DNA from: Ruminococcus sp.
GTDB taxonomy: Bacteria; Bacillota; Clostridia; Oscillospirales; Ruminococcaceae
Direction of reading: 5' to 3'
Assembly: GCA_017622925.1 (NCBI GenBank)
Contig: JAGAQC010000076.1
Location: forward strand, 24,471-88,470
Length of the DNA stretch: 64,000 nucleotides
Part shown: positions 9,012-15,909 of the stretch, one piece after another
How positions within the stretch are numbered: position 1 is the stretch's first letter
Layout: each line of letters starts with the position of its first letter
Translations under genes and position numbers: made by a program
The notes under the pieces: model-generated
Seen by the model: the letters and a program-made list of their open reading frames with translations, nothing else
The model's database searches: none
What the model was told of the DNA's origin: nothing

Positions 9012-9375
9012 TTTTCTCTCCTTTATTATATGATAGCCTTTAGCTGTTAGCCATTAGCCGTTAGCCATTGGTAGATGAATTTAGTGCGGCGGCTCGCCCT
9101 CTTATGTCATTAAAGTTTCAAAATTGCAACAGTCGCGGAAAAAATTTGAGTTTAAAAATATTAGTGAGCTTGCGGCAGCGTGTCGCTGCACCCATTGCCG
9201 ACCGTATTCTTATGAACGGGATATGTGTCCCCGTAGCCGCAATTCTCAGGGAAAGGCAAATAACAAAAGAAGCGTGTCGCTGCACCCATTGCCGACCGTA
9301 TTCTTATGAACGTGATATGTGTCCCCGTAGCCGCAATACGCAGGGAAATGCAAATACGACACGCCGACACGCTGC
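9012..9375. repeat. Repeat block with a 94-bp tandem duplication, no gene
   Basis: This gap contains a heptamer array (9034-9068), an inverted R3 copy (9114-9240), and a tandem duplication in which an ~86-bp segment starting GCGTGTCGCTGCACCC is present at 9178-9263 and again at 9272-9356 (period 94 bp, few mismatches). Short open frames here merely translate the repeats. The block lies between two genes of what appears to be one ABC operon. Confidence 0.8.
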
Positions 9376-10071
9376 TTAGGTATTCCAACGACGTTTTCTG
9401 TAGCTTGCAAGCATGAGCTTATGCGATACGGGGATAAGCAAGATTGCAAGAATCGCCGCTGTGATATGCACGATACCGAGTTCCCCTTTAGTGATATGAA
9501 CGGTAAACGCTCCGACAAGGCTAATTCCAAACATCTGCATGAAACTTAACAGCGTTCTTGCAAGGTCATTTTTGATAACGCTTATAAGATTTACAATGCC
9601 TACTCCGAGCAGAAGAAATACTGCAACAGAAACGCAAGTAGCCGCGCCGTACCTCATGAAAGGTATAACAGCGTTCAATGCGCCGATAATGCCTATATAC
9701 AGGCATATGCCGATAATGACAGACAAAACTAACGCCGTTCTCGCCTTTTTATACGTATCAAATCCGCCCTTGACCGAACGAAAAAATTTACCTCCCGGAA
9801 GCTTTTTTTCAAAGGTCTGAACGGAGAGCAATGCAACTCCGATTCCGCCGTCTATTGCCAAAAACATATTGCTCATAAACGATTCGCATACCTCGTTACG
9901 GGCTGCCGCAAAGCCGCTTTCGGCGCATATCATTAAAAAGAAAAAAGCGATAGTGACTACATATATTACTGTCATTATACACGTAAACTGTAAGGTCTGC
10001 TTAAAAAAACCCGAACCGATATATATTTTAACTGCCTGCGACATGGTAAGCGACGTTTTATTTTTCTGCAT
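9376..10071 (-). CDS. Membrane protein, probable permease subunit of a GntR-linked ABC system
   Basis: A 231-residue membrane protein with about six hydrophobic segments (residues 28-48, 66-84, 108-128, 135-158, 172-190, 196-214). It overlaps the upstream ATPase gene by 14 bp, so the two are translationally coupled and almost certainly form one transporter. The start follows GGCGGAGG with an unusually short spacer; the next Met (residue 10) is a possible alternative. No sequence motif identifies a substrate. By context it is the channel partner of the ATPase, comparable with YtrC/D-type subunits. Confidence 0.75.
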   Translation of the reverse strand: MQKNKTSLTMSQAVKIYIGSGFFKQTLQFTCIMTVIYVVTIAFFFLMICAESGFAAARNEVCESFMSNMFLAIDGGIGVALLSVQTFEKKLPGGKFFRSVKGGFDTYKKARTALVLSVIIGICLYIGIIGALNAVIPFMRYGAATCVSVAVFLLLGVGIVNLISVIKNDLARTLLSFMQMFGISLVGAFTVHITKGELGIVHITAAILAILLIPVSHKLMLASYRKRRWNT

Positions 10072-10948
10072 TTTCCTCCGCCTTTCTGAGTATGCCGACG
10101 CTAAGCTGCTGTAATGTCGGCGTTTCTATCGCTGTATCGTATGTACGGAGCATTTCGGCATTCTCCGCAAGAGCTATCCCCTCAAAGCTCGTTTTGTTTC
10201 CCGTGAACGAGAGCATAAGGGGCTTTGCTTTGTCCGCGATCATTCCGTCGCCGTGAACGAGTATGTATTTCTGCTTTAAGTCCTCAACGAATCCCTGCTC
10301 TATGACCTGTCCGTGCGCCATAAATATCGCGTGGTCTGTGGCAAATTCCATATCCGCGATATTATGCGTGGAGAACAGCACCGACCGTTCGCCGTCACGT
10401 TCCGAAAGGTACTCCCTGAACATATCGCACAGCAGGTCGCGCGCAAGAGGGTCGAGCGAGGACGCAGGTTCGTCAAGCACCAAAAGCTCCGTATCTCTTG
10501 CAAGTACAGCCGCAAGGTATGTCCGCATCTTGTTGCCGTCCGAAAGCTTCATCAGCTTCTTCTGCTTCTTCGCGGCAGGGTCGCCGAGCTTGAATCGCTT
10601 GCAAAGCTCCGCAAATCTCGCCCTGTCAAAATTATCAAAACCAAGCTCCATTGAATTTGCTATCGTTTTGAGCGTCCAATCCATTGGGAAAAAATTTGCG
10701 GACGAACAGTAGCCTATCCTGTTGCGGAGCGAATCGTCGTCTATATCGGTCATGCTGCCGAAATATTCGGCTTCACCGCTTGTTTTTCCCGTAACGCCGC
10801 ACAGAATATCAATAAGCGTGGTCTTGCCTGCGCCGTTCGCGCCTATCAACGCCGTTGCGAATCCGCAGGGTATCTCCGCATGTACCTCACCCAGCGTAAA
10901 ATCCTTATATTCCTTTGTGATACCTTTGATTTCAATTGCTTTTTTCAT
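10058..10948 (-). CDS. ABC transporter ATP-binding protein, YtrB-like
   Basis: A 296-residue ATPase. Walker A is intact (GANGAGKTTL near residue 36), Walker B is LLVLDEPASSLDP and the switch histidine is in LFSTHN. The ABC signature is degenerate (LSDGNKM instead of LSGGQ), and where a Q-loop glutamine is expected the sequence reads GYCSSANFF. Such departures occur in the YtrB/CcmA-like branch tied to GntR regulators. A C-terminal region of about 90 residues follows the ATPase fold. It is 15 bp downstream of the GntR gene. It probably works with the membrane proteins encoded at 9376 and 8331. Confidence 0.88.
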   Translation of the reverse strand: MKKAIEIKGITKEYKDFTLGEVHAEIPCGFATALIGANGAGKTTLIDILCGVTGKTSGEAEYFGSMTDIDDDSLRNRIGYCSSANFFPMDWTLKTIANSMELGFDNFDRARFAELCKRFKLGDPAAKKQKKLMKLSDGNKMRTYLAAVLARDTELLVLDEPASSLDPLARDLLCDMFREYLSERDGERSVLFSTHNIADMEFATDHAIFMAHGQVIEQGFVEDLKQKYILVHGDGMIADKAKPLMLSFTGNKTSFEGIALAENAEMLRTYDTAIETPTLQQLSVGILRKAEENAEK

Positions 10949-10963
10949 TGTCCGTTCTCCTTA

Positions 10964-11335
10964 TCATTCTTCCATATTCCACAGCGTTTCGAGGGTTTGC
11001 TGCACCTCGTCAAGCCCCACTCCCGCTATTCTTGCCGAATATATCGCGTCCGTCAGATTCTTTTCAAGCTGCCGCATATGCTGCTCTTTGAGCATTCGTT
11101 CGTCCTGCGCGTTCACGTAGTATCCCCTGCCCTTTGACGCTGTTACCAAGCCCTCCGCAGACAGCTCCTCGTATGCTTTCATTGTCGTTATAACGCTGAT
11201 TTTCAGGTCTTGCGCAAGTCCCCGTATCGACGGCAGAGCTTCCCCTGCTTTGAGTTTCCCCGTCAATATCTGCTCCCTTATCTGCGCCGCTATCTGCTTG
11301 TAGATCGGTTCGCTTGAATTCTGATAGATTTTCAT
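10964..11335 (-). CDS. GntR-family (YtrA subfamily) transcriptional regulator
   Basis: A 123-residue regulator: an N-terminal winged helix-turn-helix (EPIYKQIAAQIREQILTGKL, ALPSIRGLAQDLKIS, TTMKAYEELSAEGLV, ASKGRGYYV) and a short 40-residue helical tail rather than a large ligand domain, as in the YtrA group that represses ABC operons. The start is taken at 11335 because AAAGGGAG lies 8 bp before it; an ATG 30 bp further upstream lacks a ribosome site. It is first in its operon and its promoter overlaps a palindrome (11366-11387), so autoregulation is likely. Confidence 0.9.
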   Translation of the reverse strand: MKIYQNSSEPIYKQIAAQIREQILTGKLKAGEALPSIRGLAQDLKISVITTMKAYEELSAEGLVTASKGRGYYVNAQDERMLKEQHMRQLEKNLTDAIYSARIAGVGLDEVQQTLETLWNMEE

Positions 11336-11365
11336 ATCATCATCTCCCTTTGTCAAACTGTTCAT

Positions 11366-11387
11366 GTGTTATATATACAGTATACAC
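11366..11387 (-). promoter_or_regulatory. Candidate GntR operator over the -10 region
   Basis: An imperfect palindrome with GTGT and ACAC ends (GTGTTATA at one end, GTATACAC at the other, 22 bp) covers the -10 box and start of transcription of the GntR/ABC operon. A similar GTGTAAT...ATTACAC site occurs at the second GntR operon. Confidence 0.6.
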
Positions 11388-11407
11388 CACTTGCTCCGTT
11401 TTGTCAA
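11379..11407 (-). promoter_or_regulatory. Sigma-A promoter of the GntR/ABC operon
   Basis: On the minus strand TTGACA, a 17-bp spacer and TATACT; the -10 box is 44 bp from the GntR start codon. Confidence 0.8.
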
Positions 11408-11469
11408 TGTTCAAATGCTACAATTCTCGATGACGATATTGCGGCTCTTTTGACAAATTTATACAATTG

Positions 11470-11489
11470 AGCCGTTAGCTGTTAGCCTA
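11470..11489. repeat. Heptamer array (short)
   Basis: GCCGTTAGCTGTTAGCC, about two and a half units of the GCTAANN heptamer read on the minus strand, just outside the left arm of the large inverted repeat. Confidence 0.6.
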
Positions 11490-11502
11490 TTACGTTGTTT
11501 TT

Positions 11503-11620
11503 GGAGTTTTGGCACCTTTTGGCACTTTTCTAATAATTGCCGTTTTTGCCTATATTATGTGGTTTTGGGGACTTTTGGCACTTTTGGCACTTTGGCACGG
11601 GGGGGTAAATCTTGAAAAAC
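11503..11620. repeat. Left arm of a large inverted repeat with iteron-like GTGCCAAAA units
   Basis: This 118-bp arm is the reverse complement of 12083-12208 apart from one C in a C-run and one additional GTGCCAAAA unit in the right arm. Read on the minus strand it contains several GTGCCAAA(A) units separated by a central AT-rich stretch (ATAATATAGGCAAAAACGGC). The arms enclose 462 bp. Confidence 0.9.
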
Positions 11621-12082
11621 AGCATACAACAATTTTTATTTACGCTGTAATCTGCCGATGTAGGGACATGACATGTTGTGTCTTTGGAGGGTTTCAATTA
11701 AATAAACATTCCACGATGTAGGGGACGGCGCCCTCGACGTCCCGCTCAAAAAGATTACAGTATCATATAATTATAGACAGAAATGTACAGCCGAAATAAC
11801 GATATATCCGCATTTTTACGTGTCACATAATGCTACGTGCGAAAACGGGACGTCGAGGGCGCCGTCCCCTACAAAAACAATCCGTTTATAAAGGGGTATC
11901 TTTGACGCTCTATGCAGAGAAATTAAAATTGAAATCTATATAATAAAGGGATTTGATTAAAAGATATATATAAAGTTTATACAGTCGAAATAACGATATA
12001 TCCGCATTTTTACGTGTTACATAATGCTACGTGCAGGAACAATATTAATAAGGGGATTTGATTAAAAGATATATATATAACC
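11621..12082. repeat. Centre of the inverted-repeat island: nested palindrome and direct repeats, no gene
   Basis: Inside the arms lies a perfect 28-bp inverted pair of the R2 repeat (11717-11744 and 11846-11873). A 54-bp direct repeat with two mismatches is at 11787-11840 and 11981-12034 (contains GATATATCCGCATTTTTACG). A further AT-rich duplicate begins GGGATTTGATTAAAAG at about 11948 and 12054. No open frame of credible composition is present. Confidence 0.85.
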
Positions 12083-12208
12083 GTTTTTCAAGATTTACCC
12101 CCCGTGCCAAAGTGCCAAAAGTGCCAAAAGTCCCCAAAACCACATAATATAGGCAAAAACGGCAATTATTAGAAAAGTGCCAAAAGGTGCCAAAAGTGCC
12201 AAAACTCC
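12083..12208. repeat. Right arm of the large inverted repeat (iteron-like)
   Basis: A 126-bp arm with tandem GTGCCAAA, GTGCCAAAA, GTGCCAAAA, GTCCCCAAAA, then an AT-rich core, then three more GTGCCAAAA-type units. It ends 1 bp before the stop codon of the DUF3987 gene. A further partial copy (CCCCGTGTGACATGTGAC, then AAAAGTGCCAAAA) lies at 14046-14076 on the other side of that gene. Confidence 0.9.
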
Positions 12209-12209
12209 T

Positions 12210-13826
12210 TTATATAAATGGATTGATTATGTATTTGATACTTGGTCTGCCTTTATTTGTGTCATTCTGAATTTGCTTGATATACTTCATATCTTCCAAA
12301 AATTCAAGGAGTTCATCAAATTTCTGTTCTTCTTTAATAGCTTTACAAAGTCTCCTGATCTCTCTCCTGCTCAGTTCAGGCTTATCAGAGGTCTTAATTC
12401 TGCTGATAATATACATTGCATTTTGGGTGATTACATCTTCTTCCAAGCCGTTAAAAGCCGAAAGAGCCTGATTTTCAGCCCAAAGACCGATCGTCACGGC
12501 GTTCAAAGCGGTCTGACCGTTGATAGGCTCGTTGGGGGAATGCTCGCACAGATGAAGCAGTCCTGCTATCTTCAAGACCTTACCGAAGTGTTTGCTTGCG
12601 TATTCTTTCATGTTCTCGAACATACCGCCGCTGTGCATTTTGGATTGCAGCATGTCGTGATAATCGTGAAAAATGTTGTAGCTTTCCTTGTCGTGAACGA
12701 GCTTTACGGGGGTGGGATTCTTAGGCATTCTCAGCAGCCTTGTGATAAGCTCGTCATAGGCTTTCTGCAAATTCAGGGGGATATTCTCGCTTTTATAGGC
12801 TTGCGAACCTGCGCGACCCTCGGGGAAAGAAAACAGGAAACGCTGCATAAGTCCGCGACCCGAAAACTGCGGATTGCTCATAGTTTGGCTGAAAAGCTGC
12901 GGCTGCGTCATAATACCTATCGTGAGGTAAGGCGAATCCAAGGTTATATTATCGGACGTTCGTCTGAAAATGGTGTGGGGCGAACCGTCATAAGCCTTTA
13001 GGAACAAGTTGATATTGCACTGACCGCCCGTGTAAATGCCCGAAATTACGTTAAATACGCTGCCCTCGTCGTCCATAACAGCCATACAGCCGCCCTGCTT
13101 GAACATCTCCGCCGCAAGAGCTTCGGGGGTGGTATCGGAGCAGATAAGGCTCAATTCGTGAACCTGTTCAAGCTCGCAAAGCTCTTTTGTAAGCTCCTGA
13201 ACCCGTTGGAGACTTGCGTTTTTGCCGCTCATTGCAGCCTGTTTCTGATGCTCGAGGAACTGCCGTTTGCTCCTGTATTCCTCGATGTCGCCGCGGTGAA
13301 GCTCGTTGTAAGTCCGCTGAAATTCCTCCACGGGTCTGATAAGCTCCTTGAAAACGCCCGACTTTCGCTCTCCGGGAGGAGCTATAGTCAGGGTGTAGAG
13401 GTTAATTGATTCCGTGTGAGCGTTGGCAGGATAAGCCACGATAGCTTTGCCCTGCAAGCACAGCGACAACACCGACAACATCGGCAAGGCTGCCATAGAG
13501 CTGTTTACCTGAACAAATTCGCATATCGCTTTCAGATAATCAGCAAGCGTTTTCGGCAGACTGCTCACAGGGAACGGCTGCGAATCGACTTCTTTTTCAA
13601 ACTTTTCGGGCAGCTCCCACAGCTCAGGCTCGTTGAAGTCCTTGGCGGCTTTCTGAGCGATGTCGTAAATCTGCTGTTCGATTTGAAGCTCCCTTGCCTG
13701 TGTCATAATTCCCGTGAAAATCTCGGCTCGTTCGTGTAGGTCTCTTTTCAGAAGCACGTTTTCGATGATACTCGGCATTCTCGACAGAAGCTGTTCGGCT
13801 GTTAAATGAATTTCTTTTTCCTGCAT
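12210..13826 (-). CDS. DUF3987 (YfjI-like) primase/helicase-type protein
   Basis: A 538-residue protein with the features of the DUF3987 family: a P-loop variant LTIAPPGERKSGVFKEL near residue 135, an acidic MAVMDDEGSVF near residue 255, and the conserved block SPYLTIGIMTQPQL ... FSGRGLMQRFLFS near residue 305-335. The family is found mainly in phages, integrative elements and plasmids, where it serves replication as a primase-associated ATPase; no separate primase gene is visible here. The C-terminal 70 residues look like a winged-helix (RREIRRLCKAIKE). The start at 13826 follows TAAGGAGG; a longer frame to 13919 lacks a ribosome site. It stands alone between repeat blocks, so it may be a remnant of a mobile element. 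Confidence 0.85.
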   Translation of the reverse strand: MQEKEIHLTAEQLLSRMPSIIENVLLKRDLHERAEIFTGIMTQARELQIEQQIYDIAQKAAKDFNEPELWELPEKFEKEVDSQPFPVSSLPKTLADYLKAICEFVQVNSSMAALPMLSVLSLCLQGKAIVAYPANAHTESINLYTLTIAPPGERKSGVFKELIRPVEEFQRTYNELHRGDIEEYRSKRQFLEHQKQAAMSGKNASLQRVQELTKELCELEQVHELSLICSDTTPEALAAEMFKQGGCMAVMDDEGSVFNVISGIYTGGQCNINLFLKAYDGSPHTIFRRTSDNITLDSPYLTIGIMTQPQLFSQTMSNPQFSGRGLMQRFLFSFPEGRAGSQAYKSENIPLNLQKAYDELITRLLRMPKNPTPVKLVHDKESYNIFHDYHDMLQSKMHSGGMFENMKEYASKHFGKVLKIAGLLHLCEHSPNEPINGQTALNAVTIGLWAENQALSAFNGLEEDVITQNAMYIISRIKTSDKPELSRREIRRLCKAIKEEQKFDELLEFLEDMKYIKQIQNDTNKGRPSIKYIINPFI

Positions 13827-14127
13827 TTTATACCTCCTTATATTTGGCAGCTCGGCAGAAGATTTCCACCGAAATTTAAAAAGCCTTTCACTTATAGACG
13901 GGAACAGCCCTTTTTTCAACGAAAAACCATTGATTATCAGAAAAATTTACAGAATGTTAATAAATTAGCCTTTAGCCATTAGCCTTTAGCCGTTAGCTAA
14001 GTCGGACACCATAAGCTAAGGGCTAACAGCTTTTTTCAAAACTTACCCCGTGTGACATGTGACAAAAGTGCCAAAATGGAATAAAACAGCTAACGGCTAA
14101 TGGCTAACGGCTGACGGCTTTCTCAAA
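13827..14127. repeat. Intergenic repeat region, no gene
   Basis: Heptamer arrays lie at 13965-14030 and 14088-14119. The first includes the phrase GTCGGACACCATAAGCTAA, which recurs inverted at 18043-18060. Between them (14041-14080) is a partial GTGCCAAAA block like the arms of the inverted repeat. Nothing else is recognised. Confidence 0.7.
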
Positions 14128-14159
14128 ATAAAAAAAGACTCTCCGTTGTCGGAAAGTCT
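14128..14159 (-). terminator. Intrinsic terminator of the tRNA-Thr gene
   Basis: On the minus strand, AGACTTTCCG - ACAA - CGGAGAGTCT followed by TTTTTTT. A second hairpin (AGGCGTT...AACGCCT, 14204-14232) lies between it and the tRNA. Confidence 0.85.
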
Positions 14160-14250
14160 CACAGATAAAAAATATTCAATTATTGCCCCGATAACAAGCA
14201 AACAGGCGTTCTCCCAAAGCAGGAAAACGCCTATTTACCGTCATATATAC

Positions 14251-14326
14251 TGGAGCTGATGATCGGACTTGAACCGACGACCTACGCCTTACCAAGGCGT
14301 TGCGCTACCGACTGTGCCACATCAGC
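14251..14326 (-). tRNA. tRNA-Thr (anticodon GGT)
   Basis: The minus strand gives a 76-nt cloverleaf: acceptor GCTGATG paired with CATCAGC, discriminator T, encoded CCA, anticodon stem ACGCC/GGCGT enclosing TTGGTAA (anticodon GGT), and a T-arm with GGTTCAAGTCC. Threonine is assigned from the anticodon. It has its own promoter (14340-14368) and terminator. Confidence 0.96.
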
Positions 14327-14339
14327 GCCAACAATAAAT

Positions 14340-14368
14340 ATTATACAACATGGGACGGAAAAAGTCAA
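14340..14368 (-). promoter_or_regulatory. Promoter of tRNA-Thr
   Basis: On the minus strand TTGACT, a 17-bp spacer, TATAAT, 14 bp before the mature tRNA. Confidence 0.85.
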
Positions 14369-14408
14369 GAGGGAAATAAATATTTTTTTATTTTAACTTT
14401 AAAATGAC

Positions 14409-14437
14409 TTGACATTTTTTGCTGTGTGTGTTATCAT
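14409..14437 (+). promoter_or_regulatory. Promoter reading into the MITE and T-box leader
   Basis: TTGACA, a 17-bp spacer and TATCAT. The predicted start of transcription (~14444) is at the left end of the 161-bp MITE. Confidence 0.75.
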
Positions 14438-14444
14438 AACATTA

Positions 14445-14605
14445 GAGCTTGTTTAATATCTCGGCGTGTGCGGATTTTCGAGCATAAATTTGTCGAGTAC
14501 AAGGCGAAAAGGCGAAAGCATACTTGATGTATGGTGAGGTTTTTCAACGCAGTAATCGACGAATTTTGCCGAAAAGGCGTGTGCGACGAGATGTTAAACA
14601 GGCTC
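14445..14605. mobile_element. 161-bp MITE-like element, copy B
   Basis: Terminal inverted repeats (GAGCTTGTTTAATATCTC at the left, inverted at the right as GAGATGTTAAACAGGCTC), an inner inverted CGTGTGCGGATTTTCG arm and a central GCATACTTGATGTATGG hairpin. It has the same length and order as the copy at 47003-47163 but is more diverged, and it has no coding capacity. TTA flanks both ends, consistent with a TA/TTA target. Confidence 0.8.
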
Positions 14606-14611
14606 TTAAAT

Positions 14612-14839
14612 ACTGTGAACGAATAAAACCTGTGAGCGCGCTTGTTCAGAGAGCCTTCGGTCGGTGCGAGAGGGAGAAGTCTCATAGGGAGCTACATTCG
14701 GGAGTTTCCGCATTGAATAAAGTAGGTGCGGACGTTTCGGCACGTTATAGCCTTTGAGGTCGGGTAATTCCCGATAAACCGAGGTGGTACCGCGAGTAAA
14801 TTCGCCCTCGGACAGTTTTTACGCTGTCCGAGTTTTTTT
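14612..14839 (+). promoter_or_regulatory. T-box riboswitch, candidate tyrosine specificity
   Basis: The T-box sequence GAGGTGGTACCGCG is at 14781-14794, followed by a terminator hairpin CTCGGACAG/CTGTCCGAG and a run of seven T (14807-14839). Upstream, CAGAGAGCC...GGTGCGAGAGG (14648-14673) matches the distal part of Stem I. The codon in the position expected for the specifier is UAC followed by A (14693-14695), and the T-box UGGU would pair with discriminator A, both fitting tRNA-Tyr. The first downstream gene is a radical SAM gene; tyrS starts 1.87 kb away. Confidence 0.88.
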
Positions 14840-14854
14840 GTATTTGGTGATATT

Positions 14855-15742
14855 ATGAAAACAGTCCCTGCAAAAACAATTCTGCAAAAAAACAAGACCT
14901 CCGACTGGTTCGGAAACGACTACAACATGAACCTTTACCGAGGCTGCTGCCACGGCTGCATTTACTGTGACAGCCGTTCGGAATGCTACCGCGTGGAAAA
15001 CTTCGATACCGTCCACGCCAAGGAAAACGCCCTTGTGATACTCCGTGACGAGCTGCGGCGAAAGGTGCGGTCGGGCGTTATCGGAACAGGCGCAATGAGC
15101 GACCCGTATAATCCTTTCGAGGAAAAAGAGCTGCTCACCCGTCATTCGCTGGAGCTTATCTCGGCTTATGATTTCGGCGTTACAGTAATAACGAAAAGTC
15201 CCCTGATAACGCGAGATATAGACGTTTATAAGGAAATAGCCGACCACTCCCCCGTCCTTTGCAAAATGACTGTAACGACCGCAGACGACGAGCTTTGTAA
15301 ACTTATTGAACCAAACGTAGCCGTGTCGTCGGAAAGATTCAACGCGCTCGCCAAATTGTCGGACAGCGGAATTTTTACGGGAATCACCCTTATGCCTATC
15401 CTGCCCTTTATAAACGATACGGAGGACAATATACGGCGAATCGTCCGTACTGCCCACGAATGCGGCGTGAGGTGCGTTTATCCGTTTTTCGGGGTAACTC
15501 TTAGGACGAATCAGAGAGAGCATTTTTTTAATATGCTTGACAAAATTTTTCCCGATTCGGGACTTCGGGAGCAGTATATTAAACGCTACGCAAACAGATA
15601 CGAATGCGTAAGCCCGAACGTTAAAAAATTGCAGAAGCTTTTTACAGAAGAATGCGAACGTTTCGGCATACTTTATAATATGAAAAGCATTATTCGCGCC
15701 TATAAAATGGGCTACGGCGATATGCAGCTTTCGTTTTTCTGA
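14855..15742 (+). CDS. Radical SAM protein, SPL-like family
   Basis: A 295-residue protein that starts 15 bp after the T-box terminator. The iron-sulfur motif CCHGCIYC (CxxxCxxC) is near residue 29, preceded by NLYRGC; the motif GTGAMSDPYNPFEE near residue 75 and GITLMPILPFINDT near residue 175 are typical of the group annotated as spore-photoproduct-lyase-like or Rv2578c-like radical SAM proteins. The reaction and substrate of this subgroup are not established. Only a weak GGTGA ribosome site precedes the ATG. Being directly behind a T-box is unusual for this family. Confidence 0.85.
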   Translation: MKTVPAKTILQKNKTSDWFGNDYNMNLYRGCCHGCIYCDSRSECYRVENFDTVHAKENALVILRDELRRKVRSGVIGTGAMSDPYNPFEEKELLTRHSLELISAYDFGVTVITKSPLITRDIDVYKEIADHSPVLCKMTVTTADDELCKLIEPNVAVSSERFNALAKLSDSGIFTGITLMPILPFINDTEDNIRRIVRTAHECGVRCVYPFFGVTLRTNQREHFFNMLDKIFPDSGLREQYIKRYANRYECVSPNVKKLQKLFTEECERFGILYNMKSIIRAYKMGYGDMQLSFF

Positions 15743-15751
15743 ATATACTTA

Positions 15752-15830
15752 GAGCCATTAGCCTTTAGCCGTTAGCTGTTAGCCATTGGTAGATGAATTT
15801 TGTAGGGGACGGCGGCAGCGTGTCCCTACA
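15752..15830. repeat. Heptamer array followed by a GC-rich repeat
   Basis: Five to six GCTAANN heptamers (minus reading) at 15752-15788, then TTGGTAGATGAATTT, which also follows the array at 9034-9082. An R2 variant TGTAGGGGACGGCGGC, then AGCGTGTCCCTACA, folds on itself. Confidence 0.7.
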
Positions 15831-15909
15831 TCGTGAAAAATGCCGGAATAATAGAAACGTTCAGCCGAAAGAACATTGGTATTGATGATTAGCTTATGGA
15901 GGGTTATTT

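Noticed and set aside
9178-9356. Possible CRISPR array
   Set aside because: Only two long units with a short gap, no regular repeat/spacer pattern and no cas gene in the window.
9068-9379. A 103-residue frame with internal repeats (HCRPYSYERDMCPRSRN)
   Set aside because: It is the translation of the 94-bp tandem repeat; the same repeat occurs in other frames and strands elsewhere.
11509-11721. A 70-residue frame in the inverted-repeat island
   Set aside because: It translates the left arm of the inverted repeat and lacks a ribosome site.
12177-13001. A 274-residue frame antisense to the DUF3987 gene
   Set aside because: No start signal or family match; the sense frame has clear DUF3987 motifs.
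13827-13919. Upstream extension of the DUF3987 gene by 31 codons
   Set aside because: The ribosome site TAAGGAGG is placed for the ATG at 13826; none precedes the upstream ATG.
14251-14326. tRNA-Thr as a used attachment site
   Set aside because: No duplicate of the tRNA 3' end and no integrase were found in the window; kept only as a possibility in the findings.
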